Assembly (NCBI RefSeq): GCF_030269925.1
Contig: NC_085111.1
Location: forward strand, 6,812,142 to 6,876,141
Source: Bombyx mori
Taxonomy: Eukaryota; Arthropoda; Insecta; Lepidoptera; Bombycidae
Length of the DNA stretch: 64,000 nucleotides
Reading direction: 5' to 3'
Below the pieces are notes generated by a model. That model worked only from the letters and a program-made list of their open reading frames with translations. It did not search any database and had not been told where the DNA came from. The position numbers and the translations under genes were made by a program. Of this stretch, positions 22,997 through 33,984 are shown one piece after another (the stretch's first letter is position 1; every line of letters begins with the position of its first letter).

Positions 22997-24423
22997 TTTT
23001 TTTTTTTTATGATTGAAAGATTACTGGTGGCCCGGAGGCCTTTCCAGCTTCACCAGGACAGGTGGGCGAGCAAAGGCTCAGCCAGGAGGGGTGGGATTTG
23101 CTAACAACTGCCTGAGCGCCTCCGAAGGAGACCTAACAACTCAAGAGCAATTGCTTCGCGAATGAATCTACTACCGGATCGGAATCGCGACCCACTGAGA
23201 AGATCCGGCGAGAAACTTAGCGGGCTGATGCATGGGTTAGGTTGCACGTCGACCTCTTTGTCGAGTTCGACGAGTACGGTTACCGGGGTTCCTCAGCCTG
23301 CTTCTAGTGTTAGAGCTGAAGGTATCTAATGCAAGAGTTATTGGATCTGATGGATCCGTAAGGACGTGTCTAGGGCGACGACGGTGACTTGCTCCTGCGT
23401 GATCAGGATTCGGGGAGTAATCAGCGGCGGCAACGATAAGGCGATTATCATGACGCATAGCCTTATCGAAGTAACGTTCCGACATTGACTTCATGTGTTT
23501 GCGGATCGATTCGAGGCCCAGGTCATCGTGTAAGTCGATGTTCCTCACGAACCACGGTGCCCCGACGGCTAACCTACAAAAGCGGGATTGTAGGGATTGG
23601 AGGGTGTCTATGTGTGTGCGGGCCGCGTGAGCAAACACCACACTCGCGTAAGTCATGACGGGCCTTATGCAAGTTTTGTAAAGTGTCACCTTGTTCCGAA
23701 GGGACATTTTACTCCGCTTACAGATCATGGGATAGAGTCTGCCGAGAATAAATGCGGCACGGTCGCGGATTGTTTTTATATGCGGGCGGAATGTCATGGA
23801 TGCATCCAGGGTGACTCCCAGGTACTTGACCTTCCTGGCCCAGGGTATAGGTTGGCCGAAGAGGGTGATCGGGGGTGTGATATTTCTCCTCCTAATGCGG
23901 GAGGAAATAAGCGGTGAGTTTCCCCTTTGAAATAACACTGCTGTGCTTTTCGCTGGGTTGATGTCTATGCGCCATTTTCGGAACCACTGTCCGAGGGTTA
24001 ACGCTGCACTCTGGAGTTTACTCGCGATTAGAGACTCGTTTCTACTTGAGTAGTAAACGGTTGGGTCGTCAGCGAATAAGGCTAGCTGGGTCGGCGGCGA
24101 TCGGGGAATATCATTGACAAATAAACTAAATAGGAGCGGAGAAAGAACGGAGCCTTGCGGGACTCCAGCCGTGAGTGGTCGCGGGGAGGAGCGGGCTCCC
24201 TCTACTCGATATCGAAAAGAGCGGTTAGACAAGAAGTCCCGTATGATGAGCACGAGACTGTCCGGTACGCTCATGTTGAAAAGTTTGAAAATCAAACCGT
24301 TGTGCCAGACTTTGTCGAACGCTTTTGCGACGTCGAAGAAGAGAGCTCCCGTGTACATCGGTTTTGGTCGGTTAAGTTCTACGAGAATGTACTCCGTGAG
24401 GCGGTGCACCTGTTGTACGCATG
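22997..24423 (-). mobile_element. Jockey-clade LINE (family L-A), second copy, with target duplication
   Basis: The minus-strand insert starts at a poly(T) run (22997 onward) and is bounded by the 11-base direct repeat GCCACGACTCT (22986-22996 and 24424-24434). It is more severely 5'-truncated than the copy at 19715 and starts inside the reverse-transcriptase domain. The 3' untranslated region is nearly identical to that copy. Confidence 0.9.
23237..24423 (-). CDS. Jockey-clade LINE reverse transcriptase, C-terminal half
   Basis: An uninterrupted frame from the truncation point to the stop at 23237; the first methionine is at 24409, giving 390 residues. It aligns with residues from about 331 onward of the plus-strand copy, beginning in HRLTEYILVELNRPK. 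It keeps FFDVAKAFDKVW, GVPQGSVLSPLLF and KVKYLGVTLD. The catalytic box reads FADDP instead of FADDT, leaving both aspartates but changing the next residue. Scattered substitutions elsewhere put the two copies a few percent apart. It lacks the endonuclease and the N-terminal part of the polymerase, so it should be inactive. Confidence 0.85.
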
Positions 24424-24551
24424 GCCACGACTCTGTCCACGTACCACCATTTTATACTGTGGCGTTACGGAGTCTACCCTTCATTTTGTGATATTTATCA
24501 AAACAACATTTCATCATTTAAAATAATAATCAAAACCACCGTCTTAATATG

Positions 24552-24597
24552 ACTAAAAGTCGTCATCCACGACAACTAAAAGTCGATATCTACGACA
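24552..24597. repeat. Imperfect 23-base tandem duplication
   Basis: Two adjacent units start ACTAAAAGTCG and end ACGACA, with three internal differences. Confidence 0.7.
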
Positions 24598-24730
24598 TAT
24601 ATATTAATATACAAGAATTGCTCGTTTAAAGGTATAAGATTTTTAGGAGTATGTTAATTTCGAACCCATTCAGGCGATCACGAATCGGCGCCGCGCATTT
24701 GTCACATTTTGACATTTTGGTGGCAGAATC

Positions 24731-25149
24731 ACATTATTGAAGATATCTCATTGTTATTCGTGTTTCGAATACGAACGAGTACCACGGGACGACCCGGATT
24801 AACGAACCCCCGATAAATTACCGAAAATAGTTTGTTAAACATTCTGGTGTCTAAAGCTGCGTGGAACTACAAGTAAACGTGATTTTAAATAATCTTTGGA
24901 GATATAGAGAAAGATTATTCTGGTTATTTCTTATACATATGTTTCAATATACATTATAATGTGCTTTGACTATTCTTCGAAGTAAATGTAATTGTGTAGT
25001 CTAAAATAGTTTAAAGCTTAATTTATAGTCGATTTATGTTGTTCAATTAGTTCATTAACATTGCATTTATTACAGCAGGTGTCCGAAACTTTGTATTTAA
25101 AATCCAGAGTACATAATATAGTGATTACTTTTTTTATATTATTAACTTT
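24731..25149. other. Intergenic DNA, possibly retrotransposon leader
   Basis: If the LTR reading is right, the first 150 bases would be leader sequence after the primer-binding site. No coding sequence is seen. Confidence 0.35.
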
Positions 25150-25265
25150 GCGGTAGGCAGCGGCTTGGCTCTGCCCCTGGCATTGCTGAAGTCCATGGGC
25201 GACGGTAATCACTCACACATCAGGTGGGCCGTATGCCCGTTTGCCTACAAGGGAAAAAAAAAAAA
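25150..25265 (+). mobile_element. LINE 3' tail, family L-B
   Basis: Landmarks are GCGGTAGGCAGCGGCTTGGC, CTGAAGTCCATGGGCGACGG and GCCTACAAGGG, then a poly(A) run. Only the 3' untranslated tail is present, so it is a severely 5'-truncated copy. Confidence 0.8.
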
Positions 25266-26292
25266 ACAAATGAAATGTTTATTTCATCAGTTGTCATCTA
25301 ATCTATTTAGGTTGCGGCTTTGTTACGCGCGCTTTTATACAAAGACTGACAAAATTAGATCCATTTCGTAAACTACCAATTAAAAGAAAGGATCATAAAA
25401 TGTGCATTTGAAACTGAGTTTTTTTAACGTTAAATACATCGGGATTTTCATTTCGCTTCCCAGAAAATTCCTAATCTTTACAACGAGACAGCTGCCTTGA
25501 CTATTTAGAAACACGACTAACGCGGACACTCCGGGCGACACTTTCGGAATAACATATCGTTTTAAATGCCGACTGACAGATGACACATCTCTACATTCCT
25601 CAACTTGTCGGTTCTGAAATACGCTTCTCCGGCCTTTTGTATTTATTTTAGTTCGCGACTGTTTGAATCACGACTACGAATATTTTAAACCTTATTGTCT
25701 AGATGAGAAAAACGTTTTTTCGCTTAACCATACCACAACCGCCTGTGTTCAGTACAATAGTTTCCAATTTAATGAGTACAGACAAAAAGACAGTGTAATT
25801 TGTTTAATTATTAAACGGGTTTGTGTGGCCGATTTTGGATCGTTCAATTAATCTATTAATGATTTTATTTAAGGCTTTAGTTTGAAGTTTTAACCTAAAC
25901 ATTGAAACCTTATGGGATAATAATATTTTAATGTCATTTACGTCTCGACTATTTAATCACATATAATTTATTGACACCATTATCTCTGTCTCTTGAGAAC
26001 ATAAATACGTTGTCAGTTTATTAATACATCGTGTTACTTGGGTTACTAAAGGGGTACACATGTTAAACATCTTGGCCACTTTTTATAATGATTAAGTCGT
26101 TTCGTATTGTCATTATTCTTTTTTATTTATGATAGTCTTAAATAGCGTTAAATATGACTTGGATAAATGAACGGAGATTCAATTTAAATCGAGTTCGAAA
26201 ATTCGCTCCGAAATCGAGTCGAGTCGTCAAAATAATTGGACCATTCATAAAGCTTGTGATCGCAGACCCGAGGCTCGTCCCAGAACAATGAC
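25266..26292. other. Intergenic DNA
   Basis: No gene or repeat recognised before the transposon end at 26296. Confidence 0.5.
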
Positions 26293-26660
26293 TAACGGCC
26301 GTTTTCAATAACCTATCTATCCCTAGTTTCGGTTACTAAAGATAGACAAATCTATATTTTTGTCCTTACTTACGTTCCAATAACCTATCGACGGGCAGCA
26401 GTTCCTATCGGATTTATCTATCCATCGTCGGGAGGACGGATAGCCTGCTAAAGATAGAACGTTCATACAAATCGTGCTTACTTCCGTTTCAATATGAGTT
26501 TTAAGTAACTCTCCGGTAGGCGGCGCTATCTCTAGTATGGGCATTCGCTTATCTGTCAAAATCGGCCGGTTACATGTTTATCTTTCGAAAGTAAATCGCT
26601 ATAATTTAATAATTGTTTCTCTTCATATTGGCATATTGTAGCAGTGATGATAGTGATATG

Positions 26661-27861
26661 GAATTATTTCAAATGATAATGGATTGTGATGCAGATAGTG
26701 ATAGTGAGGCCGATATCATATGGTTAGGAAAATAAAGATCGTCTGAATTACATGGCGAAGATCAATAATTACGAATTTGACTATAGATTTCTGAGCAAAG
26801 GTGTTGTGAATGAATTGATTAATTTAATGAGACCATATTTGAGTGTAACGTCAAAAAGGTAAGATAAATTTTAACCATAAAAGTACTCGTTATTACAACT
26901 TATATTTGTTTATAGCAATAGCAAAATTATACCTAATTTTTGTTGTGTTACAAAATCACACTCAACAGGAATTCTATAATACTGCTGGATTCCCATGGTG
27001 CCCTAAATGACATTCATATACTAATACAATAACCTGGTAGGCTATTTACCTTCATTCTTATTACACACTGATACCTCTACATTTTATATTTGTGTTACAG
27101 ATTCAAATATAGGAGAGGAATTTAGAAATAGAAAAAGAGTATTTTGAATGTGCAATTTGTGTGCAATGCATCATTGATGTTTCAAAATGTTGTTGCTTGA
27201 TGGCCTGGGTCTACTCATGATACAACTATAATTAACCATTCCGATTGAAAAGGTATTTCTTATTTATATTACCTTATTTATATTAGTATTATTATATATT
27301 ATTATTATATTTTTATTTATTTATATTATATATTTAGGTGTTTATATGAATTTAATATGACACTATTATAATAAATTATCTACATATCAAGAGAACATTG
27401 ATAACAAGGTGGACTTGGAAATTGCTATTTGCTTGCCGATAGAGGCTATCCCCACAACCCTATCTTTCAACGTGATTAATTAACCCACATACTCAATCGG
27501 AACGATTTAAAATGAATCGCATATTAAAACAAGAAATACTATAGAGAGGTAATCTTTTTTTTTAGTTAAGAGCTTGTTATACTGTATTGTAAAATAATTT
27601 AAGCGAATAATGTATAATTTTCAGATGCATTGGTGTTTGTAAAAGAAGACTCCCTGTATATCATTGAAAAGTAGATTAAAACTAGAAAATATGCAAGCTG
27701 TTATTATAGCTGCCATGCTGCATAATATCGTCAGAAGTATGAATTTAGAAGAATTAGAATTAGAAATTTCAGTCGCAGATACATTACAGGAAAATAATAT
27801 AATTGTTCGTAACAATTTTTCAAAACTTACATCTGAAATACAACTATGTACTTATAAATAA
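26661..27861 (+). pseudogene. PIF/Harbinger DDE transposase, broken
   Basis: The family's nuclear endonuclease cuts and joins the transposon ends. Recognisable pieces occur in the expected order: an acidic start (MELFQMIMDCDADSDSEAD), YEFDYRFLSKGVVNELINLM at about 26780-26830, LNVQFVCNASLMFQNVVA near 27150, WPGSTHDTTIINHS, LLADRGYP near 27440 with a catalytic aspartate, TRNTIER near 27530 with the catalytic glutamate, CIGVCKRRLP, and KLENMQAVIIAAMLHNIV near 27690. The IER and CIG parts are separated by a clean GTAATC...TTTTCAG intron (about 27553-27623). TGA and TAA stops and at least two frameshifts interrupt it, and the segment with the first aspartate (usual form IDGTH) was not found. It is not functional. 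Confidence 0.8.
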
Positions 27862-28431
27862 TTGCTTCCAAAGATAATTTATAAAATAAACTCCAAAGAT
27901 AATTTGATTATTTTTTATTTTCCAAAATGATAATTACATGGTAGTTAGTACATGCAAGATATTTAATTTAGAATTTGTACATACACTTAAAAAACTATCT
28001 AACATAAAATTATTATTGCCTACTTAATTTATGAAATTTAATATTCCTTTTAAGTAATTTTTAATTTTTTAAATTATCTAAATCTAACTTAACTTTTGCT
28101 ACAACAATCTCCTTTTCTTTATTTTCCAAGTCAAGTCTCTTTTTTGCTATTAGATATTCTGCTAATGCTATGTCCCTATGCTAGCCTTGCATTTCTTTTC
28201 TTCCATCTTGTTTCCGCTTGGCTGTAAAAGTGTTAAAAATATTATATGTGACCTACAACAATGTGCATGCTTTATCCAAAATTTCATCTGCAATCCTTAC
28301 CACCTCCAACCTGTAACAAAGAGCATAATTATTTCAAATACTACGGCAACCTGAAGAAAAAATCATGTTTATCAATGTGTTATTAGAGACAAACAATCAA
28401 CTAATTATACTAACCTTACTAAAGTTGTTTC

Positions 28432-28754
28432 TTATGTTGCCGTAGCGTTCTTTAAGTTTTCCCATTTTAGTCGAAGCTGCGATGGAGTTCGTGGGAAACG
28501 ACGAATAGACGAATTAAAATCATTTACAAGGGTTTGCCAAGCCTGCTCCTTCAATTTATTGTTTGTGGCATTTGTTGCCTTATTATTGAAATGTTTTTTC
28601 GCCGCCACAAGTTCTGCTAGAATCATCGTCTCATCTTTTGTCATGGGTGCTGCCTTTCTTGACTGAAAAAGATATATTTTCTAAACTTGAACTCAAAGTT
28701 TTCAAAGTAAAATTATTATTATCAATGTAGTTCATAGATACTTACAGAATTCAT
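28432..28754 (-). pseudogene. Myb/SANT-like DNA-binding protein of the Harbinger element
   Basis: Harbinger elements carry a second protein with a Myb-like trihelix fold that binds the transposon ends and brings the transposase to the nucleus. A three-codon first exon (28754-28746, ATG AAT TCT) is followed by a GTAAGT donor. An acceptor TTTTTCAG leads into exon 2 at 28662. The joined product starts MNSSRKAAPMTKDETMILAE and has conserved positions including KEQAWQTLVNDFN and RTPSQLRLKWENLK, as in the Myb_DNA-bind_5 family. It ends abruptly after NLKNATAT. Shifting one base restores KLKERYGNIRNNFSK, so a single-base frameshift probably truncates it. The conserved residues are otherwise intact. 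Confidence 0.75.
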
Positions 28755-29290
28755 TTTATTTCACTGTAGCTCTTTAATTATAAACACACTTAGAATTATA
28801 AACGAAAGTTTTAAAGCGTTTTGGAGGTAAGTCATCATCTAATATAGTAGGTAAACAATAGAAAAACAAACAAAAGAAACTGATCACTGCTTATTGGCAA
28901 ACGGACTGTCAAAACGTTTCGTTTCATAATTTCGACTAGGATAAAAATAGCAATACGTCCAATTTAAAAAAATCTACATATGTTTTTATTACTTTTTGTT
29001 ATAAACAAATGTGTTTATGATAGTCTACAATATGCTGGTTAAATTATAGTTATAATTTAGAATAAAATAAAATAAGTCTTGATCCTGATGTTGTTTCGTA
29101 TTTGTAGTAGAACGAAACGTATCAAGAGGCTCGGATAAATCGGAGGGAAGAAGCTATCTACTGTTGGTTAAAGAGAGATAGCACTTATCCGTGATTGTGA
29201 AACGCAAACTAAGGATAGATACGCTCTTGCTGATATTCGGAGATAGCTATCTATCCGAAAACTCAGATACGTTATTGAAAACGGCCGTAA

Positions 29291-30734
29291 TAAGAAGTTA
29301 ATCCGCAAATAAAAGTGGAATTGAAACAGAAGTGGGCCGCCTTTACGCGCCGTGTGGGTAGGCTAATGTCGATTTGTCTTTGTCGGCGTCACTGAACTCG
29401 TCAGAAATAGATTAAGCGCTCTCACTCTATCTAATGGCGCCTCATTTGTTTGGCTTTAAGACAAAAAAAAATATAACTTAAACTCTGCACGATAGCATCT
29501 TGTCGAAGAGTTTCATTTGTTTGACTTAACTTCGGGTGAGCTACAGCCCAAAAATCAATTGGCACGGATCTTAGACACAAAATCGAGCCATTTTTTTAAT
29601 TACCTTTGCAGTCATGATCCACGTGATGGTAAGTATTTACCGTCACTGTATGACATATACTGTTCTAATAAGATGTTGTGATAACTACATAATACGTATT
29701 TTAATACATTTCAGTTTATAAGTAATGCATGAGACTTTATCGCATAGAGTAAAACATGTCGTTAATAGTGCCACTTACACATGCGCTTTATGGAGCCAAA
29801 TGTAAACAATATGATCATAAACCCGTCGGCTTACTTGCCAACTTTGTACGCAGCAATTTAAAATAAACATCTCTAATCTTTAAATATACATACTTCGAAT
29901 CAAATTGTTTGATTAGAAAAACAATCCCCAAAAGTAAAAGATTTCGTTGCACAGGGGCCTGCAAATATTCACAATAAAAATTGCATGAAAATATAACTAA
30001 CGCCACCTGTCGTCTGCAACTAAGAGATTTCAAACAAGAGTTACGGTAATCCGCGTCACTTTCCTTATAAAACTCTTTTTACCGTAAATTCACGAATTGT
30101 TCATTAATTAACGCCAGTAGCTGCGTCAAAGCAAACTCCGCCGTTTTTATTTATTTATTGCGTTAATTGACGAGCTCATAGTCTTCATAGTGCTGAATGG
30201 TTACAGGACTGAGGAATTGTTCATTTTCGTTGATATCCTTAGTGACCTTTTACAATACTCATGAAAAGAGTTCAGTGGTACTATTCTAGACCGACGCTGC
30301 ACAGGGTAATCAATTTGTCTCATCTCACTTAATATATCCCTTATGACGTTGTATCATGTTAGAGTGAGATAGATGTACTTTTAAACCACATACAACTCAT
30401 ACGTAGATAGTAATACCCCATTCAAAATTCAGGGCGCCAATAATTACTTACTCGATAACAAACTGTATGTAATGTCTCTGATAAACTCAATTTTTTTGTA
30501 CTGAATGAGTGGAGTATGAATAAAATATTTGTAGGCTTACGAAGTAACACAGAACGTATTAGAGTAATCTGTTTGCCCTAAGCCTCAGCTAGACGAGTTG
30601 ACCTTTTAATCAAGCCCTTTTCTTATTGTGTCTTAAACTGCCACACTCCACTTTGAGTGTTGTTAACTGAGAAATACCTACATATTTATTATTATGGAAA
30701 CCATATTACTGTAGTTTCTTGATTTGGTATTGCT
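29291..30734. other. Intergenic DNA
   Basis: No gene or clear repeat. A possible Bm1 scrap near 30165-30215 is too diverged to call. Confidence 0.45.
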
Positions 30735-30895
30735 ATGAGTAAAAAGGCAAGGAATATCCGGGAGTGGACCGGTATTGCCTCCGTCGAACAGCTGTTCCGG
30801 CTGGCTTCAGATAAAAATGAATATAGAAAGCTAACGGCCCACCTTCAGGATTGAAGAGGCGCTGAAAGAAGAAGAAGAAAAAGGCATTGGTTAAA
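30735..30895 (+). mobile_element. RTE-type LINE 3' end
   Basis: One plus-strand frame reads REWTGIASVEQLFRLASDKN, then EYRKLTAHLQD and stop, followed by a GAAGAAGAAG tail. A WTG-x(n)-A-x-D-x(3)-R ending plus a short simple-repeat tail in place of poly(A) is typical of RTE-clade LINEs. The rest of the element is missing. Confidence 0.6.
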
Positions 30896-32786
30896 GCGAT
30901 TCTTAAAAAATTTGGTGTTTGGTCTAATAAAGGTTTATGTTGGTTTCAATCAGTTCGCCAATGATACTCCAGCACTGAGCCTTATCGATGCTTTAGATTT
31001 AGTAGATTAAGGAAACTGTGAAAACCGAAATATTTACTGATAGCATAAATTGATTTTATTGTGTCCTAGAGTCAATAGTGGCAATCAAGTTATGATGTCT
31101 GCTAATCGTTAAGCACAGTCGGTGACATGACTCATCCACTTATCTAAATAAGTTATTGTCAATAATAATTGGAAATCTCCTTACAGCGGTAATAGAGAAC
31201 GGCAAGAAGTGGCTGCTAATTGTAACCGACAGTCCCCATTGAGGATCCTAATGCTGTGCACGTTTACTATCTGGATAATAAGAAAGAAAATGGCTCCGAT
31301 AATTTTTTAGAAGCAAAATTTACTTTAAATGTCCATGGGTTCCGGTAAACTTCAAATGGGTGATATCGTTCACCAGAGCCAAAGTCATTAAAAAACCCCA
31401 AATCTATCACCCAAACTTTTGACCACTGCTTGTAATCTTTTAATTGATAATCACAATATTTATTGACGTTAATTCCCGTGCTTTTATATTAAACCTTAAA
31501 AATTTGTTTACCGTGTTAATGTAAAATCGATTTGAAATCAGCTCTCCTGCTTATTGATATCTGCCGAGCCATAAAGATTAACTGGAAGAGCACATAGATA
31601 AAAAGTACAAAAGTAATAATTATATTAAACTATGGATCATGAATGAAGTTTTTATTTATTTAGTTATTTAAGCGAACAATTTGAATTCGATAAAAATCGA
31701 TTTATATTGAATGAAAATGTGATCGGAAAAGTATTTATCGTTTTATAACCTCTCTGATCGATGAAATGGTTGGTACATTGCAGTACTTTAAAAAAATTGG
31801 TTGTCTGTAAAGTCGGTTTACTGACGATAGTTGAACGTGACAACGTCATAAGAAAATACTGATGGAATGGTTTCATTTTTCAATTATCGCAATTATCGTT
31901 GTTATAAACAATTGACACCACCTTCACTTTTCACTGAACTTCATACTTGACGAAAACATGTAAATGTATTAATGTATAGCAGCTGTCCACGCGGATGCAT
32001 CGCTCACTCAAGTACGAGAGAGACAGATGTCGAACGCTACCGAACGCGGAGGCCGATTGTGCCTCTTTGTCGCTCGTTGCGCGCTCTCGCTTGCACTTCA
32101 AGCCTTAATTGGAATACCTCAGAGCGAGGTAACGCCGCATGAGTCATGTTTTTTCGTGCATGCAGCCGGCTGGCTCCATTGGATTATAAGATGTTGTCAC
32201 ATCAAAAATGGCATTCCAAAAGTTAAGTCTAACCATTTATCAAGGATAAAGGCTCGATGTATGTATGTATTTATTCTCGTAATTCTCTTTTACGAACCGA
32301 AGTAGCATGTGCTAATAAGCAAACGATAATAATCGATTCCCTTGAAAGTGCGTGTCAAAACATTACCACGGCATCGCACACATTTAGTTGAACTATTTCT
32401 GTGGTCACACGTCCGATTTTATTTGTGGTACATTGCTGCGTGAAATAAGCGTAAAGGCGTCTGCCGTCAGGCCACCCAGTGGGATGATGATCGCCTAACG
32501 CGGTCGGCGTCATTTCTTCTGATTTATTGAAACGCAAAGAGCCCGTCGGCGAGTTTTGCTTTACACTTCGATGCATTTGGAACTGTGTAACCTGAGAGAA
32601 ATAAGACGCGGTTTGCTTTTTTATTAAAAAAAAATATGTTTATTAAATTATGTATAAAAAGTTTATGGTAAATAAAATAAATATTTTTGTAAAAAACTAA
32701 GTAGAATTTTTATAATCATATCACTCTTCGCCAATACATCTAACAAAGTTTTTTTTCAATGTGAGTTATATTGTTTTAGCATATTA
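30896..32786. other. Intergenic DNA with a GC-rich patch
   Basis: Mostly AT-rich and featureless. A GC-richer patch at about 31980-32190 has a 92-codon plus-strand frame (32027-32305) without recognisable features. Confidence 0.45.
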
Positions 32787-33078
32787 ATGTCAGAATTTTG
32801 CAGATATTTTTCAGCATCTTTTAAGCAAGCTTCGACAGTGCGTTTCCAAAGATCTTTTCTGCCACGTACCATCCGGCTTTGGAATGAACTCCCCTCCACG
32901 GTGTTTTCCGAGCGCTATGACATGTCCTTCTTCAAACGAGGCTTGCGGAGAGTACTTAACGGTAGGCAGCGGCTTGGCTCTGCCCCTGGCATTGCTGACG
33001 ACCATCAGCGACGGTGACCACTTACCATCAGGTGGGCCGTATGGTCGTCTGCCTACAATGGCAATAAAAAAATAAAAA
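32787..33078 (+). mobile_element. LINE 3' end, family L-B, with coding remnant
   Basis: The frame at 32787-33017 reads RSFLPRTIRLWNELPSTVF and ERYDMSFFKRGLRRVLNGRQ, the C-terminus of the LINE protein. It is followed by the L-B tail and AATAAAAAAATAAAAAA. The R-x-x-RLWN-x-LP ending is common to CR1/Jockey-like LINE proteins. Only the last 70 codons are kept. Confidence 0.8.
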
Positions 33079-33134
33079 AAGCTTTATGTAGTTTGAAATA
33101 GGAAATCGAAAGCACTACATTACATGCAACGTCA

Positions 33135-33345
33135 CTGTAATTTTACCACCAGTAATTACGCATGTAATAGTTTTCACAGGTTTAATTTTTTTACACGATA
33201 TTTTCTTTCACCGCTGAAGTCAACCTAGAAATATTTTTAAGTCCCTTTTTCATTTGAAATATAGGTACCTCTCTGCGGGATTTGAGCACTGGTACACTTG
33301 CATCGCATGCGGGTCTTAACCTTTAGGCCACGACAACTTCAACGC
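33135..33345 (-). mobile_element. Bm1 SINE, head portion only
   Basis: The tRNA-like head (TTAGGCCACGACAAC near 33325-33340, and CTGCGGGATTTGAGCACTGG for the box B region) and the following middle region up to ACCACCAGTAATTACGC are present. The usual 3' half is absent. Loss of the 3' end is unusual for a retroposed copy and implies a later deletion. Confidence 0.7.
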
Positions 33346-33365
33346 CTTACTTATATCCATATTAA

Positions 33366-33972
33366 GAAGAAGAAGGGCCGTCGTACCCCCTTTCGGGGGC
33401 ACGGAACGGGCCTCGGGGCAAACCCCACTACCCGGGCTGAAACTCCCTACCACATAGGGCAGGGGTGAAGTAGATGCGTGGAGGACTTGCGGAAGGTACG
33501 CTGTTCGCAGCGTGCACGGCTGCACTACATCGACAAAACATATATACTTATACATAATACGATGGGCTTGGTTCTCTTGGGCGGAGTGATGCCCGCGGAG
33601 GAGTCACCCCGGCGCCAGCTGCTGTCCTCTGCTTGAATTTTTTTTTTTTTCCCTCTCTACTAACTATAACTAACTAAAACTAGACTACTATACTAACTAT
33701 AAACTACTAACTATTTACAATATCTACAAAGCCGGGAACAACAGTCAGCACCGTGGGGCCCGCCACCGGCCCCATGCCGCGGCCCCACCTCTACAAACCA
33801 GAGGAGGAGCCGCGGCACTAGTTTGGCGCTCACCCGTTCTGGGCTCCCCAAAAGGGGAAGACCATCGCGGGGAGGGACCGATTTAAACACTCCCCAGACG
33901 GGGGAGTGGTCCACCCAACGGGGGTGGGAAATGGGTCCCCATAAGGGGGCACCCCAACGATGTGGGGGGAAA
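33366..33972 (-). mobile_element. GC-rich retroelement insertion with 10-base target duplication
   Basis: A 607-base block is bounded by TCCATATTAA on both sides (33356-33365 and 33973-33982). Its minus-strand 3' end is a CTTCTTCTTC tail next to the left duplication. An internal poly(T) run lies at 33638-33650, with AT-rich ACTAACTATAACTAACTA words beside it. No intact frame is seen. It looks like a short or composite LINE/SINE transcript. The family is unknown to me. Confidence 0.65.
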
Positions 33973-33984
33973 TCCATATTAAAT

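Larger units (their letters stand above)
22741..24713 (+). mobile_element. Probable solo or partial LTR, split by a Jockey LINE
   Basis: If the LINE at 22997-24423 and one copy of its target duplication are removed, about 530 bases remain. They begin TGTCGG and end TTGACA. Inside are a TATA box (TATAAAAA at 22809) and an AATAAA (22820). Immediately after the end is TTT then TGGTGGCAGAATC (24718-24730), in the position of a tRNA primer-binding site. This layout suggests the 5' LTR of a Gypsy-like retrotransposon, but no gag or pol sequence and no second LTR are visible downstream. Confidence 0.4.
26296..29287 (+). mobile_element. PIF/Harbinger DNA transposon, decayed
   Basis: A 2,992-base element has 17-base perfect terminal inverted repeats (CGGCCGTTTTCAATAAC at the left and its complement at the right). 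It is flanked by TAA on both sides (26293-26295, 29288-29290), the three-base duplication typical of this superfamily. Subterminal regions on both sides carry many GATAG/CTATC words. It contains the two genes expected of the group: a DDE transposase on the plus strand and a Myb-like DNA-binding gene on the minus strand. Both are damaged. Confidence 0.85.

Noticed and set aside
31980..32305. GC-richer patch with a 92-codon frame
   Set aside because: No motif or repeat identity could be given. The composition alone is not enough.
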